DNA from: a bacterium
GTDB taxonomy: Bacteria > Electryoneota > Electryoneia > Electryoneales > Electryoneaceae
Reading direction: 5' to 3'
Length of the DNA: 64,000 bases
Assembly: GCA_020444265.1 (NCBI GenBank)
Contig: JAHLLH010000001.1
Coordinates: 372,001-436,000 of the forward strand
The position numbers and the translations under genes are program-made. Shown piece after piece: positions 6,992 through 17,200 of the stretch; the first letter of the stretch is position 1, and the number at the start of each line of letters is the position of its first letter. The notes under the pieces are model-generated. The model saw only the letters and a program-made list of their open reading frames with translations. It was not told the DNA's origin and made no database searches.

Positions 6992-8674
6992 ATGATTGCA
7001 AAACACAGGAACTGGCTGCTGGCACTCTTGCTTCCCGTTCTCATGTTCAGCTTGGTACTGGGTACCGGGTGTGATGCACTGGACCCGGATGATGATGAAG
7101 ACGACTACACCTCACCGCCCTCAGAACTGTTGGGCGAATGGTACCTGTTTGCTGGGACCAATGAAGGTGATTCCGAGATGTACGACCTTTCGTTCCTGGA
7201 GATTGGTGTCGAGTTGTATGTGAATAGCGAATCCGCGACTCGTTTCCGCATGGACGTTGATGGGGACATCTCCGAAGGTGCCATTGACTGGCGGACAAGT
7301 AGCCGTAACGAATACCTCGTCTTCATCGAGGATGGGGATGAGACGGAAATCCAGGTCTTGTCTCGTTCGGAAGAACTGATCCAGTTGATGGTTCCGAATG
7401 ACGAGGGTGAAGACCAACTATGGGTTATGGCCAAAGGCAATTTCATGGTTGCCGGCCTGGTTACCGACATTGCGACTAGCCTTCCGATTGCAGGAGCGTC
7501 GATTACAGTGTACGACGAGGAAGAATCGGTCATTTTTAACGGTATCACTGCTGACCTTGGTGTTTTCCTCGCCACAGATCTCGATGCCGGTGACCTGATG
7601 ATTGAATTCGAAAAAGATGGCTACCGGACAGAGACCGAATCCTTCTCGATTGACTATGATCGCCCCGTCTTTGTGATGTGCCCGATGTACACGGGCGGTG
7701 GTAGCTCCGAAGAAGGGTGGATTGCTGGACTCGTCACAGATTCTGCCAACGGCCAACCTCTTGCTGGGGCAACGGTCCAGACAGTCGATGGTGAAGTTCG
7801 GACCACAACCGATTCGAACGGTAGTTATTCCCTCACGGTGGATGCAGGTACGTTCACTATCGTTGCATCGATGACCGGCTACGCAGACTACCAGGAACAG
7901 GTCAATGTAACCGCCGGGAATACGGCAACAGTGGATTTTGAACTTCAGCCAGGATCAACTGGTGGTGAAGGAACCGTAACAGGAATGGTAACCGCATCAC
8001 AGTCTGGTGATCCGCTCGAAGGTGTTTCCATCAGTGTCGTGGGTGGAACAGCAACCACAACCACCGATGCGTCCGGTGAATATACATTGATCGTCCCAGC
8101 TGGCATACAGCAGCTCAGCGCATCATTCACAGGGTACTACGCACTTACCGCTGATCTTTTCATCACTGCAGACGAAGATCACACCCAGAACTTCTCGCTG
8201 TCTCCGATAATCTCTGCGGGTAGTGGTGGCATGCGCATGGTGTTGTCCTGGGGGGAAAGCCCGTCCGACCTGGACAGCCACCTGCTAACGCCCGAGATCG
8301 ACGGTAGCGAGTATCATGTCTACTTCGGTAACCGTGGTGATTCGCTTGATGTCCCTTATGCCCGTCTCGATGTAGATGACACAAGTGGGTACGGCCCGGA
8401 AACAATCACGATTTACGAGGCGCAGCCCGGTACCTATCGCTACTACATCTACAACTGGTCTGGTACCCCTGACATTGCGGGTTGTGGCGCGCAGGTTCAG
8501 ATGTATAATGAAGATGGTTTGATTCAGACAGTCACAGTCCCCGCATCGGGAGAAGGTGACTACTGGTACGTCTGCGATATCGATGGAACGGATGGTTCCG
8601 TGACATTGGTGAATGAAATCCGTGACACAACTCCGGATTTCAGCCCCGGCACCGCAGCGTACAAAGCTCGTTAG
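6992..8674 (+). CDS. Lipoprotein with three carboxypeptidase-regulatory-like domains and a DUF2135-like C-terminus
   Basis: A 560-residue protein. The signal peptide ends in the lipobox LGTGC (Cys 27), so it is probably lipidated and anchored in the envelope. An acidic linker (DPDDDEDD) leads into a roughly 100-residue lipocalin-like beta domain starting LLGEWYLFAG. Three CarboxypepD_reg-like beta-sandwich repeats follow, recognisable by AGLVTDxxxGxPLAGA and TDxxGxYxL patterns. The last 150 residues (MRMVLSWGESPSDLDSHL onward, with aromatic YRYYIYNWSG) resemble the YfaP/DUF2135 domain. A clear AAGGTGAG ribosome site precedes ATG 6992. It lies behind the receiver gene and probably shares its sigma-54 promoter. 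The ligand is unknown. Confidence 0.8.
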   Translation: MIAKHRNWLLALLLPVLMFSLVLGTGCDALDPDDDEDDYTSPPSELLGEWYLFAGTNEGDSEMYDLSFLEIGVELYVNSESATRFRMDVDGDISEGAIDWRTSSRNEYLVFIEDGDETEIQVLSRSEELIQLMVPNDEGEDQLWVMAKGNFMVAGLVTDIATSLPIAGASITVYDEEESVIFNGITADLGVFLATDLDAGDLMIEFEKDGYRTETESFSIDYDRPVFVMCPMYTGGGSSEEGWIAGLVTDSANGQPLAGATVQTVDGEVRTTTDSNGSYSLTVDAGTFTIVASMTGYADYQEQVNVTAGNTATVDFELQPGSTGGEGTVTGMVTASQSGDPLEGVSISVVGGTATTTTDASGEYTLIVPAGIQQLSASFTGYYALTADLFITADEDHTQNFSLSPIISAGSGGMRMVLSWGESPSDLDSHLLTPEIDGSEYHVYFGNRGDSLDVPYARLDVDDTSGYGPETITIYEAQPGTYRYYIYNWSGTPDIAGCGAQVQMYNEDGLIQTVTVPASGEGDYWYVCDIDGTDGSVTLVNEIRDTTPDFSPGTAAYKAR

Positions 8675-8711
8675 TGGCCGACTCTACTATTTCTTCTGGT
8701 TACTAGCCTGC

Positions 8712-8744
8712 GGGGCAGAGTCTTCGGATTCTGCCCTGCTTTCT
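8712..8744 (+). terminator. Rho-independent terminator after the lipoprotein gene
   Basis: Ten-base stem GGGCAGAGTC/GATTCTGCCC around a TTCG tetraloop (8713-8736), followed by TGCTTTCTCT. Confidence 0.85.
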
Positions 8745-8838
8745 CTCGTGTATCGCTTCTGATGGTCCATGTCCAATCAAAAGGTGACGAGAGTGTTACA
8801 TTAGAGACGGATTTAAGATTGAACAGGAGGAGGTGGAC

Positions 8839-9603
8839 GTGTCGGAGACGGGAAAATCTACACGAGTGACATTTGTTAACAGTAACGGCCAGGAACTGAG
8901 CGCACAATTAGATGTACCGCCCTCTGGCCAGGCACATGCCTATGCTCTTTTTGCGCATTGCTTTACATGCAACAAGAACTACAAAGCTCCCGTCTTTATC
9001 GCTCGTTATCTCGCTTCGCAAGGGATCGCGACCCTTCGGTTCGATTTTCCTGGATTGGGGGGAAGTGGGGGAGATTTCTCGGAGACTACCCTCAGCGCGA
9101 ATGTTCAAGATGTAGTCGCAGCAGCAGAATTCCTGGGGAGAGAATACGCCGCACCACGCGCCCTTATCGGGCATTCACTGGGGGGCGCAGCCGTTTTACT
9201 GGCAGCAAAATCAATCCCTTCCTCCGAACTTGTTGTCACCATCGGAACTCCATCGCGACCGGCCAAGCTGGGTCAGAGGCTCGAGGTGGCACGACAGCAG
9301 GCTATACAGAAGGGGGTTGGTGTTCTCGAGGTCAGTGGTCGTTCCTTTGAATTGAAGAAGTCCTTCTTCGAAGATATTGCGAGCAGTGAACTCGAGAAAA
9401 GCGTCCGTGACCTGGACCGCAAGCTATTGGTGATACACGCACCAGAGGATAAAACTGTACCGTTCGACAGTGCGGAAGAGTTGATGGAATGGGCGCATTT
9501 GCCGAAGAGTCTGCTCTCGATAGAAGGTGCTGATCACCTCCTTTCGAAAGAGTCCGATGCGGAACGTGCTGCTAATGCGATTGCAATTCGCATCCCGAAG
9601 TAG
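8839..9603 (+). CDS. Alpha/beta hydrolase
   Basis: A cytoplasmic serine hydrolase of 254 residues. Motifs are the oxyanion-side segment FAHCFTCNKN, nucleophile elbow GHSLGG, acid Asp in HAPEDKTVP and catalytic His in GADHLL. The sequence resembles the N-terminal half of bifunctional hydrolase/OsmC proteins, but no OsmC domain or OsmC gene follows. The start is set at GTG 8839 because AGGAGG at 8825-8830 gives an 8-base spacer; GTG 8833 would be too close. It is a single gene between a terminator and a hairpin. The substrate is not predictable. Confidence 0.85.
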   Translation: MSETGKSTRVTFVNSNGQELSAQLDVPPSGQAHAYALFAHCFTCNKNYKAPVFIARYLASQGIATLRFDFPGLGGSGGDFSETTLSANVQDVVAAAEFLGREYAAPRALIGHSLGGAAVLLAAKSIPSSELVVTIGTPSRPAKLGQRLEVARQQAIQKGVGVLEVSGRSFELKKSFFEDIASSELEKSVRDLDRKLLVIHAPEDKTVPFDSAEELMEWAHLPKSLLSIEGADHLLSKESDAERAANAIAIRIPK

Positions 9604-9611
9604 AAACACCT

Positions 9612-9639
9612 ACGGTCGATCTCCTGGCAGATCGACCGT
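9612..9639. terminator. Hairpin between convergent genes, possible terminator
   Basis: Perfect 11-bp stem ACGGTCGATCT/AGATCGACCGT with a 6-nt loop, 9 bases after the hydrolase stop. There is no T-tract on either strand, so intrinsic termination is uncertain. The remaining 150 bases up to 9788 hold no gene. Confidence 0.5.
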
Positions 9640-9788
9640 ACTACTAACATCAGCGAAGAATGGCTATCCCGGATTGGAATAGTTGTTGTTACCGTTAAAA
9701 CGATCTTCAATTGTGGAGGAACCTATCAATGGTAAACAGGTACCCCCCCTCCAGGCAGATTCATCACCGATGTGAGGGTGGTACAATT

Positions 9789-12749
9789 CTATCGAATAAG
9801 AAAAACCTTCTGTTGTTGAATGGAATCCTGGTACTGGCTCCGTATAAAATAGGCGCCTGAGGCCTGATTTGTAGCGTTCCAGACCATTTTACGCATCCCT
9901 GCGGGGACGATCCGGTCATGAAGCAAGGCGACACGTTGACCGATCAGATTAAACACTTCCACCCGTAGTTGACCTGTTGCAGGGATGGTAAACTCGAGTG
10001 AATGTGAGGAGTTGAAGGGGTTTGGGTAGCCTGCCATCTTAAAGGAGCCAGGCAAAAGGGTGTCGTCCCCCTCTGTTACATCTGTTGCCCGGTAAAGACA
10101 CCAATTTGCAACCCGCTGCACGAGTTCGCTGCGACGCATGGGGACATTGGGTTGGTCAGAAAGCGTGCTTAAAGCGAAACCGAAGTTCAAGATGCGCCAC
10201 CCGACATCAAGATTTGCACCCACCACAAACTCTTGATCCGTCGTTTGCATGATTGGCGGGGGGCCACAACAAGGGTAGCAGGTGGTCGTCCCGGCTGGAT
10301 CAAGATTGACGATGGCTCGACCGTCGGTAACTGGATCCCCTTCAATACCGATCATAACGGAGTAATTCAGTGGAAGATACCATTCGCCAGCCAAGCCACC
10401 TAACCAGCTTGGGTCCGCATTGGGGTAGATCTGGTTCATGTAGCTTCCTGTTACCGAGCCGCTTCCACGACCCTCAATGAACCAGTCACGAATTGCTTCA
10501 TCATCAGGTGTGAAAAGATGTTCGGCATAGCGTCCATCCGCTTCCACCATGATCGCGAAGGCACCAAACATATTTTCCGGCAACTGGGGGATAGGGACAT
10601 CTGCAACACCCACAACCAGCCCGGCAGCTTCAAGAGCGGGTTTCAAGGAATCGGGAGCTGAGGGAATACCATCCTGAATGATCAACACTTCGGCAGTACC
10701 AATGGAGATATTCATGGTAAATGACTGCGAAAAGTCATCACCGCTGATAGTGAGATAATACTCGCCAATTCCCGGTAAAAATGAACCACCACCCTGAGCA
10801 TTCAGAATGAACATCTCGGTAGAAGGTTGCAGGTATTCGATATCGTCAAGTGCATTGCCCTCTTCATCCCAGAGCATTTCTCCAGATAGGGTTTCGACAC
10901 TCCAGGAAGCATTGGTCACAGGCAGGCCTGCGTTAGCCACGTGAATCCGGATCGCCATTTCTTCATCGGGTTGCAGAACACGGTCCGGGTGGATGGATTC
11001 CCAGGAGATTTGCGTGGAAATACTCAGCTCAGGTGAATCAATATCATCGAGTTGTTGGTAACGTCCAGGAACCTCGTAATTTGGATAGAGGACTGCATTT
11101 ACCGGCGCATTTTCAATGGTCATGGTTCTCGAACCAGCGGGCCAGTAATAGAGTGGGTTATTGGATTCGTCCGAATCACCGAGGTAGACATTCATTTGGT
11201 CGTACAAGCCACCATGTTCCGGTGCACCATAGCCAGATTCCATCTGGCGCAAATAGATTTTGTTGGTCTCATGGTCCCGAGTGTAACAGATATAGGGGAT
11301 CTCACCTCGCCAGATCCACTCCTGGAACCACTCGAAGGTCCCATCATCATCCGAATTCCAGAAGAAACGATCTGCAAGGGTTTCCGTACTTACGTGGCCG
11401 TAGGCATCCTGGGTCAGATAGTCCTGTACTGCATTTCTCCAGTCTATTTCTCCATATCGCATGCGGAGCTGGTGGAGCGCAAGGCTCCCTCGTTCGTAGG
11501 GCAACGGCGAATTCATGGTGACAAAATAGTTGTCGTTGACCAGAGCATCAGGATGGTTCGCTTCCCAGCTCAGGTAGCTGGCGCGCTGGGACTGTATGGT
11601 TGAACGGTATCCCTCCCAGCCATTCAGTTCCTGTGCCCAAAGCGCCTCACTGTATGTGGCGAAGCCTTCGTTCAGCCAGAAATGGTCCCAATCCACAGGG
11701 GTGATGAAATCAGCAAACCACTGGTGAGCTATTTCGTGCATGACAATCGATTCATAGGTCCTGCTGCCCGTTATCATGTTGTGACCCAGCGAGATCATCG
11801 TCTGATGTTCCTGGCCACCATTCCCGTTAAAGACGCCACATTCAACAATCTTCAGCTCGTCGAAAGGATAGTCGTACCCAAAAGCTTCTTCATAGAGGGC
11901 AACAGCCTGAGGGACTCGAGCCAGGTCAAATGCTGCGGCGGTCGAATCGGCTGGGTAGACATAGGCGCGAATAGGGAAGGGGTCTGCCTGAAGCTCGATC
12001 ACGGCGTAATCGGCGATACAGAAGCCCATTTCACTGGTGCAGACAGGGTTTGGCTCGCTCCATTCTTGCCAACGAACCCCATCTTCAATTTCGTCCTGGG
12101 TCTGGGTACCGTTCGCAACGGCTGTCAGGGTTGGATCTGTTCCAAGCTGCCATGTAACCGTCGCCTTTGAGCCGGGATCATCCACTAATGGAGCCCAAGC
12201 GTGGGCCCCATCTGGGAAACTGAAGGTATAGCCGCGCGTACCACTCCACCAGAGTCCCATCGCCCCGAACGGTCCATCTACTGTCCCGGGAGTCAGCAGG
12301 TATCCGATTTCCAACAGGATTTCTTCACCACTGGAAAGGTCACGCTGAATAGTCAGGATGTCATCGGATTGTGTGTAGCTTAGCAGTGTTCCGCTTTCAA
12401 CGATTGAAACCTGTTGCACATCGATCCATGAGGCGGCGGCATTCAACTCAATGTTCTCACGTACCCCATCTGATTGGTTATGGATTCTAATCTGAATGGA
12501 TACCGGATATGCTTCACCAGCAGGCTCAGCAAAGTTGATGCGAATCTCATAGCTGGAGGCCGTCAATGGAAGGTTGGCGACCGTGTCCAGTTCTGTCATC
12601 ATGCGCTGTTCCAGCACATCACCATGCAACATGCCGTCCGAGTTGACCCAGAATGGCAGCCCTGCAAAAAGGAGGGTTGGTGTGCAGAAAAGAATGGCCA
12701 TCGCGAGAAGAGATGAACGTGACCCTGATGTGTGTCGTACTCTGGACAT
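9789..12749 (-). CDS. Secreted M1-family metallopeptidase with C-terminal sorting/FlgD-like tail
   Basis: A 986-residue exported zinc aminopeptidase-like protein. The zinc site is H338-E-I-A-H342 with the third ligand E361 in NEGFA, exact M1 spacing. The substrate-binding GAMEN motif is altered (NGNGGQEHQ). The N-terminus has a basic stretch and hydrophobic core ending LLFA-G, a signal peptide. The last about 80 residues begin with NPFN and contain VEVFNLIGQRV and GAYFIR, as in FlgD-like or type-IX-type sorting tails, so it is probably displayed on or released from the cell surface. The start was chosen at ATG 12749 (minus strand), preceded by GGAAGG. The gene is divergent from yggS. Confidence 0.9.
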   Translation of the reverse strand: MSRVRHTSGSRSSLLAMAILFCTPTLLFAGLPFWVNSDGMLHGDVLEQRMMTELDTVANLPLTASSYEIRINFAEPAGEAYPVSIQIRIHNQSDGVRENIELNAAASWIDVQQVSIVESGTLLSYTQSDDILTIQRDLSSGEEILLEIGYLLTPGTVDGPFGAMGLWWSGTRGYTFSFPDGAHAWAPLVDDPGSKATVTWQLGTDPTLTAVANGTQTQDEIEDGVRWQEWSEPNPVCTSEMGFCIADYAVIELQADPFPIRAYVYPADSTAAAFDLARVPQAVALYEEAFGYDYPFDELKIVECGVFNGNGGQEHQTMISLGHNMITGSRTYESIVMHEIAHQWFADFITPVDWDHFWLNEGFATYSEALWAQELNGWEGYRSTIQSQRASYLSWEANHPDALVNDNYFVTMNSPLPYERGSLALHQLRMRYGEIDWRNAVQDYLTQDAYGHVSTETLADRFFWNSDDDGTFEWFQEWIWRGEIPYICYTRDHETNKIYLRQMESGYGAPEHGGLYDQMNVYLGDSDESNNPLYYWPAGSRTMTIENAPVNAVLYPNYEVPGRYQQLDDIDSPELSISTQISWESIHPDRVLQPDEEMAIRIHVANAGLPVTNASWSVETLSGEMLWDEEGNALDDIEYLQPSTEMFILNAQGGGSFLPGIGEYYLTISGDDFSQSFTMNISIGTAEVLIIQDGIPSAPDSLKPALEAAGLVVGVADVPIPQLPENMFGAFAIMVEADGRYAEHLFTPDDEAIRDWFIEGRGSGSVTGSYMNQIYPNADPSWLGGLAGEWYLPLNYSVMIGIEGDPVTDGRAIVNLDPAGTTTCYPCCGPPPIMQTTDQEFVVGANLDVGWRILNFGFALSTLSDQPNVPMRRSELVQRVANWCLYRATDVTEGDDTLLPGSFKMAGYPNPFNSSHSLEFTIPATGQLRVEVFNLIGQRVALLHDRIVPAGMRKMVWNATNQASGAYFIRSQYQDSIQQQKVFLIR

Positions 12750-12892
12750 GGGGAGCCTTCCGGCGTAAACGGCTTCGTGTGCGGGTTCTTCAAGATAGGA
12801 CCGGATTGGGGTCCAACAAAGCTGGCAGAATCTGTCCAGGGAGATTTCAGCTTTCCACGACGTTGGCGCCCCCGTGGAAGGTCCGGTTTTTC

Positions 12893-12922
12893 TTGCCTCG
12901 AACAGGGATGCGCATCTATATT
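12893..12922 (+). promoter_or_regulatory. Sigma-70-type promoter of yggS
   Basis: TTGCCT (12893-12898), 18 bases, TATATT (12917-12922), about 25 bases before the yggS start in the 199-base divergent gap. Confidence 0.5.
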
Positions 12923-12948
12923 GCAGGCTGCTTAAACGAGAGGGGAGG

Positions 12949-13662
12949 ATGGTGTCCACCGTTGCCGAAAGACTTGAGCAGGTCCGTGGGATCGTTGCGG
13001 ATGCTGCCGCTAAAAGTGGCAGGCAGGAACAGGATATCCGTCTTGTCGCGGTGACTAAATTCCATCCAGCCTCGGTCGTCCTCGAAGCGGTGCAGGCAGG
13101 ACTGACAGAGTTCGGCGAAAACCGTTTTCAGGAAGTGCCGGAAAAACAGGCTGACGTCAGGCAGGCAATCGGCGATCAGGCGGATCGCTTGACCTGGCAT
13201 TTTATCGGGCAATTGCAGTCGAACAAGGCCCGAAAGGTTATTCACTCTTTCTCGATGGTGCAATCGGTGGATCGTGAATCCCTGGTGCAGCGTTTAGACA
13301 GGATTGCCGGGGAAGAGGGACGTTCTCTTGACGTGCTGATGCAGGTGAAAGTGACTGGTGCTGAACAGCAGGGCGGAGTTGAGCCAGACGATGCGCAGAA
13401 GCTGGCAGAGCTTATTTCTGTCTGCGAGAATCTTTCGCTGCACGGGTTGATGGCAATCGGGCCGGTGACCGGAGATCGAAGTGTTCTGCACAGTGCCTTT
13501 TCGAAGGTGAGAACGCTGGCAGAAACGATCGACTCGCTGCACCTTCCCGGTGTGAGCATGAACACCCTTTCAATGGGCATGAGTGGTGACTTTGATGTCG
13601 CCATCGAGGAAGGAGCAACACTGATCCGTATCGGGACCGTGTTGTTCGGATCACGTAGCTAG
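12949..13662 (+). CDS. yggS: PLP homeostasis protein, YggS/PLPBP family
   Basis: A 237-residue cytoplasmic pyridoxal-5'-phosphate-binding protein that buffers PLP and has no known catalytic reaction. Landmarks are the PLP lysine in LVAVTKFHP, FGENRFQE, WHFIGQLQSNK and the C-terminal SMGMSGDF with TLIRIGTVLFG. The length fits the family (225-240). ATG 12949 is preceded immediately by AGGGGAGG; GTG 12952 is an alternative start. It lies 11 bases before divIVA, a pairing seen in many bacteria where the two genes sit in cell-envelope clusters. Confidence 0.95.
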   Translation: MVSTVAERLEQVRGIVADAAAKSGRQEQDIRLVAVTKFHPASVVLEAVQAGLTEFGENRFQEVPEKQADVRQAIGDQADRLTWHFIGQLQSNKARKVIHSFSMVQSVDRESLVQRLDRIAGEEGRSLDVLMQVKVTGAEQQGGVEPDDAQKLAELISVCENLSLHGLMAIGPVTGDRSVLHSAFSKVRTLAETIDSLHLPGVSMNTLSMGMSGDFDVAIEEGATLIRIGTVLFGSRS

Positions 13663-13673
13663 ACGGAGCAGAC

Positions 13674-14195
13674 ATGAAAATCACGCCCCTGGACATCCGG
13701 AAGCAGGAATTCAGTAAACAGCTCCGTGGATACGATGTGGATGAGGTGCAGAGTTTCCTCGAGATGGTTGCCGATGAATATGAAGCCGCACAGACCTCGA
13801 AGGGTCAGTTGGCTAAAAAGGTCGAGTTCCTCGAAGCGAAGTTGAAAGAATACCAGCAGATGGAGTCAAATCTCCAGGATGCGATGATGAACGCCCAGAA
13901 AGCAGGGCGTAGCGCGGAAGAGGAAAGCGGGAAGCGTAGTGAGCTGATTATCCAGAATTCTCAGCTCGAAGCGGATCGCATCCTTCAAGATGCACGTCGC
14001 AAACACCAGAACCTGATGGATGACATTTCCCGGCTGGAAGGACAACGCAGGTCCTTCATCCTGAAAATGAAACAAATTCTTCGTGGCCAGGTCGAATTGC
14101 TGGAAATCCTTGAAGAAGAGGAAGTGCCCAAGGCGGCACCGGAGCCCCCGATGCCTGCACCACAAGCTGTGGATCATTCGAGCGACGAGAACTAA
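13674..14195 (+). CDS. divIVA: DivIVA-domain coiled-coil protein
   Basis: A 173-residue cytoplasmic scaffold protein. The N-terminal 60 residues match the DivIVA lipid-binding/crossed-loop region (ITPLDIRKQEFSKQLRGYD, then DEVQSFLEMV). Residues about 45-150 are heptad-rich coiled coil, and the tail is Pro/Ala-rich. DivIVA-type proteins mark curved membrane or growth zones in Gram-positives; here the protein is in a diderm. An ATG start with GGAG upstream, directly after yggS. The specific cellular role is not known. Confidence 0.88.
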   Translation: MKITPLDIRKQEFSKQLRGYDVDEVQSFLEMVADEYEAAQTSKGQLAKKVEFLEAKLKEYQQMESNLQDAMMNAQKAGRSAEEESGKRSELIIQNSQLEADRILQDARRKHQNLMDDISRLEGQRRSFILKMKQILRGQVELLEILEEEEVPKAAPEPPMPAPQAVDHSSDEN

Positions 14196-14263
14196 CATAC
14201 CGGGTCCCCAGAAGCAAGTTGGGCCTGGAACGTGATTTTAAAGCAGAAGTGAGATAGAGAGCG

Positions 14264-17200
14264 ATGTTCAAAGACGTAAAAAATCCTCCAGATTTTCCAG
14301 CACTCGACCATGCCACCCTGAAACGGTGGGAGGAAGAGCGCATTTTTGAACGTTCCATACAGGAGCGTGAAGGCGGTGAGGATTACGTCTTTTATGATGG
14401 CCCTCCCGGAACGAACGGGAAACCGCATGTGGGCCACATTATGCAGTCGGCACTCAAGGACCTCTGGCCGCGTTTCGAGACCATGCGCGGAAAGCGAGTC
14501 CTGAGAAAAGCAGGCTGGGACACCCACGGTCTGCCGATCGAACTCACTGCTGACCGGGACCTCGGGCTAACGAGCAAGCTTGATATCGAAGCGTACGGTG
14601 TCCAGAAATACGTTGATTATTGCCGTGAAACGGTTTTTCGTTACAAGGAATCATGGGAAGAGGCGATCCGTCGTCTTGGGCGATTCCTGGACATGAAAGA
14701 CTTCTACGCCACCTACACAAACAACTACATCCAGAGTGACTGGTGGGTACTGAAGCAGGCGTGGAACACCAAGGTCAAACCCGAATACCATGATCCGACC
14801 AATTTGCTTGGCGGGGATCGCTTCCTCTACAAAGATTACCGTGTAAGTGCCTGGTGCCCTACCCAGGGGACGACCCTGTCAAACTTCGAGGTCGCCCAGG
14901 GCTACCGTGAAATCACCGAAATCGCCCTGTTCCCGAAGTTCAAAGTGGTGGGCGAAGAAGATACCTACCTGGTCGCCTGGACGACCACTGCGTGGACTCT
15001 GCTCTCCAATATCGCGGTCGCCGCTGGGCCGAATATCGAATATGTACGGCTCGAAATGCTGCGTGACCATGAGAACGGTTCCTACAAAAAAGGCGAACAT
15101 CTCATTCTCGCCAAGGAACGTCTCACGGGGTTGGAGAACTTCCTCGGTGGGGCCGATGCCTATCGAGTTGAAGCGAGCTTCCCGGGCAAAGATTTGGCTG
15201 GAACAGCTTATGAACCTCTCTGGAGCTTCCAGCAGATTGAGAAAGGTCAGAAGGGCCATTTTGTCATTGCAGATAATTATGTCACTGCTGACGATGGTAC
15301 CGGGCTGGTCCACCTCGCCCCGTATGGTGAGGACGATTACCGACTGATCAAGCAGCACAAGCTCAACTTCTCGCTCCGTGTGGACGAACACGGCAAGGTG
15401 GTTGAGGGTGTTAACGGCTGGGGTGGACGCTGGTTCAAGGATGATGCGCTCGAGATCGAGATCCTGAAGGACCTCAAACAGAAAAATGAGCTCTTCGCCA
15501 AAGAGAAACACACACATACGTACCCGTTCAACTACAAGACGGGCACACCGCTAGTCTACTATCCGCGTCCCGGCTGGTTTATCCGAGCCACGGCAATGCG
15601 TGACGAGATGCTTGAGGCTAACACTCGCATCAACTGGTTCCCCGAGCATATCCGTGAAGGTCGTTTCGGCAAATGGCTGGAAAACGTCGTGGACTGGAAC
15701 ATCACCCGCGAGCGTTTCTGGGGGTCACCGCTTCCAGTCTGGGTGAGCGAAGATGGACTGGACAGTATTGTCGTCGAGTCGATCGACGAATTGAACGAAT
15801 ACCTCGTTGCGCAGGGTGATGAACCCCTTGGCGCTGATGCTGATTTGCACAAGCCAGGCATCGACAAGCTCCTTCTCAAGAAGGACGGCAGAGAGTACCA
15901 TCGCGAACCTTTTGTCCTTGATAGCTGGTTTAATGCCGGCATTATGCCTTGGGGCCAAACTGGCTACCCGGCGAAAGAGGGCTCAGTAGACTACTTCGAC
16001 AGCCAGTATCCCGCTGATTTCATCTGTGAAGGTCTCGACCAGACACGTGGCTGGTTTTATAGCTTGCTGGCGGCCAGTACGTTACTCGCCATTTCTCGTG
16101 ACGATGAGGACAGGGACCGTTGGTCCAGCTACAAAAATGTCATCTGCACAGATCTCGTCCTGGATGAGAGCGGCGAAAAGATGTCGAAGTCGAAAGGAAA
16201 TGTCGTCGCGCCTGTGCCACTGATGGAAAAATATGGTGCTGATGCCATCCGCTGGTCGTTCTATCGTAACAACCCCTGGTTGCCGGTACGCTTTGGTGAG
16301 GAACCGATCAAAGAGTGCCTACGTCAGGTTTTCATTCCCTTGTGGAACGCTTACAGCTTTTTTGTGACCTATGCGAATGTGGACAAGTGGGTGCCGGATA
16401 GTGGCGCCAAAATGGCCGCTGCGACTCCGATGGACCGTTGGATCCTGACTTGTTACAACGATACCGTCGCAAAGGTCACCGAAAGATTGGAAGCCTATGA
16501 TGTGATGCCCGCTGCAGCGGAAATCACAGACTTCCTGGACCGTCTGACCAACTGGTACATCCGACGCAGCCGCCGTCGTTTCTGGAAGAGTGATGAGCCA
16601 TCGGATAAGCTGCGCGCCTACGACACGTTGTATCAGGTGTTGACGGGCATAAGTCGCCTGATCGCACCGTTCGCGCCGTTTATATCGGACGAAATGTACC
16701 AGAACCTCGTGCGCGGCCAGCTTGATAGCTCGCTCGATTCGGTCCACCTCGATGCGTGGCCGACTGTTGATCCTGCGCTGCGGGACGACGAGTTGAAGGT
16801 GCGGATGGACTATGTGCGAGAGCTCGTTTCCGTAGCGCGTTCGGCACGAAATGATGCGAAACTGAAGGTCCGTCAGCCGCTTGCACGACTGATCGTTGTC
16901 GCGGATGAGGATCATCGCGCGATGGTGCAAGGGCTCGAGGCGCTCATTCTCGACGAACTCAATGTCAAGGGCATTGATTATGTCGATTCTCCGACAGAAC
17001 TTGCTACCTACAGAGCAAAGGCAAATTTCCCGGTTCTCGGTCCTCGCTTCGGCAAGGAGATGAAGGAGTGGGCAAGCAAGATCATGGCGCTGTCCGAAGA
17101 AGATGCGGGCAAACTGGCGGACGGTGGGTCGGTAGAGATCGATGGAGAAACCTTCACGCCAGGTGATGTCGTCCTGCAACAGCTCGTGCCAGATCATCTG

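Noticed and set aside
14196-14263. T-box leader upstream of ileS (and likewise cysS)
   Set aside because: The gaps are too short and lack the T-box sequence and terminator.
16319-17197. A 292-codon minus-strand open frame
   Set aside because: Lies opposite the conserved 3' half of ileS and resembles no protein.
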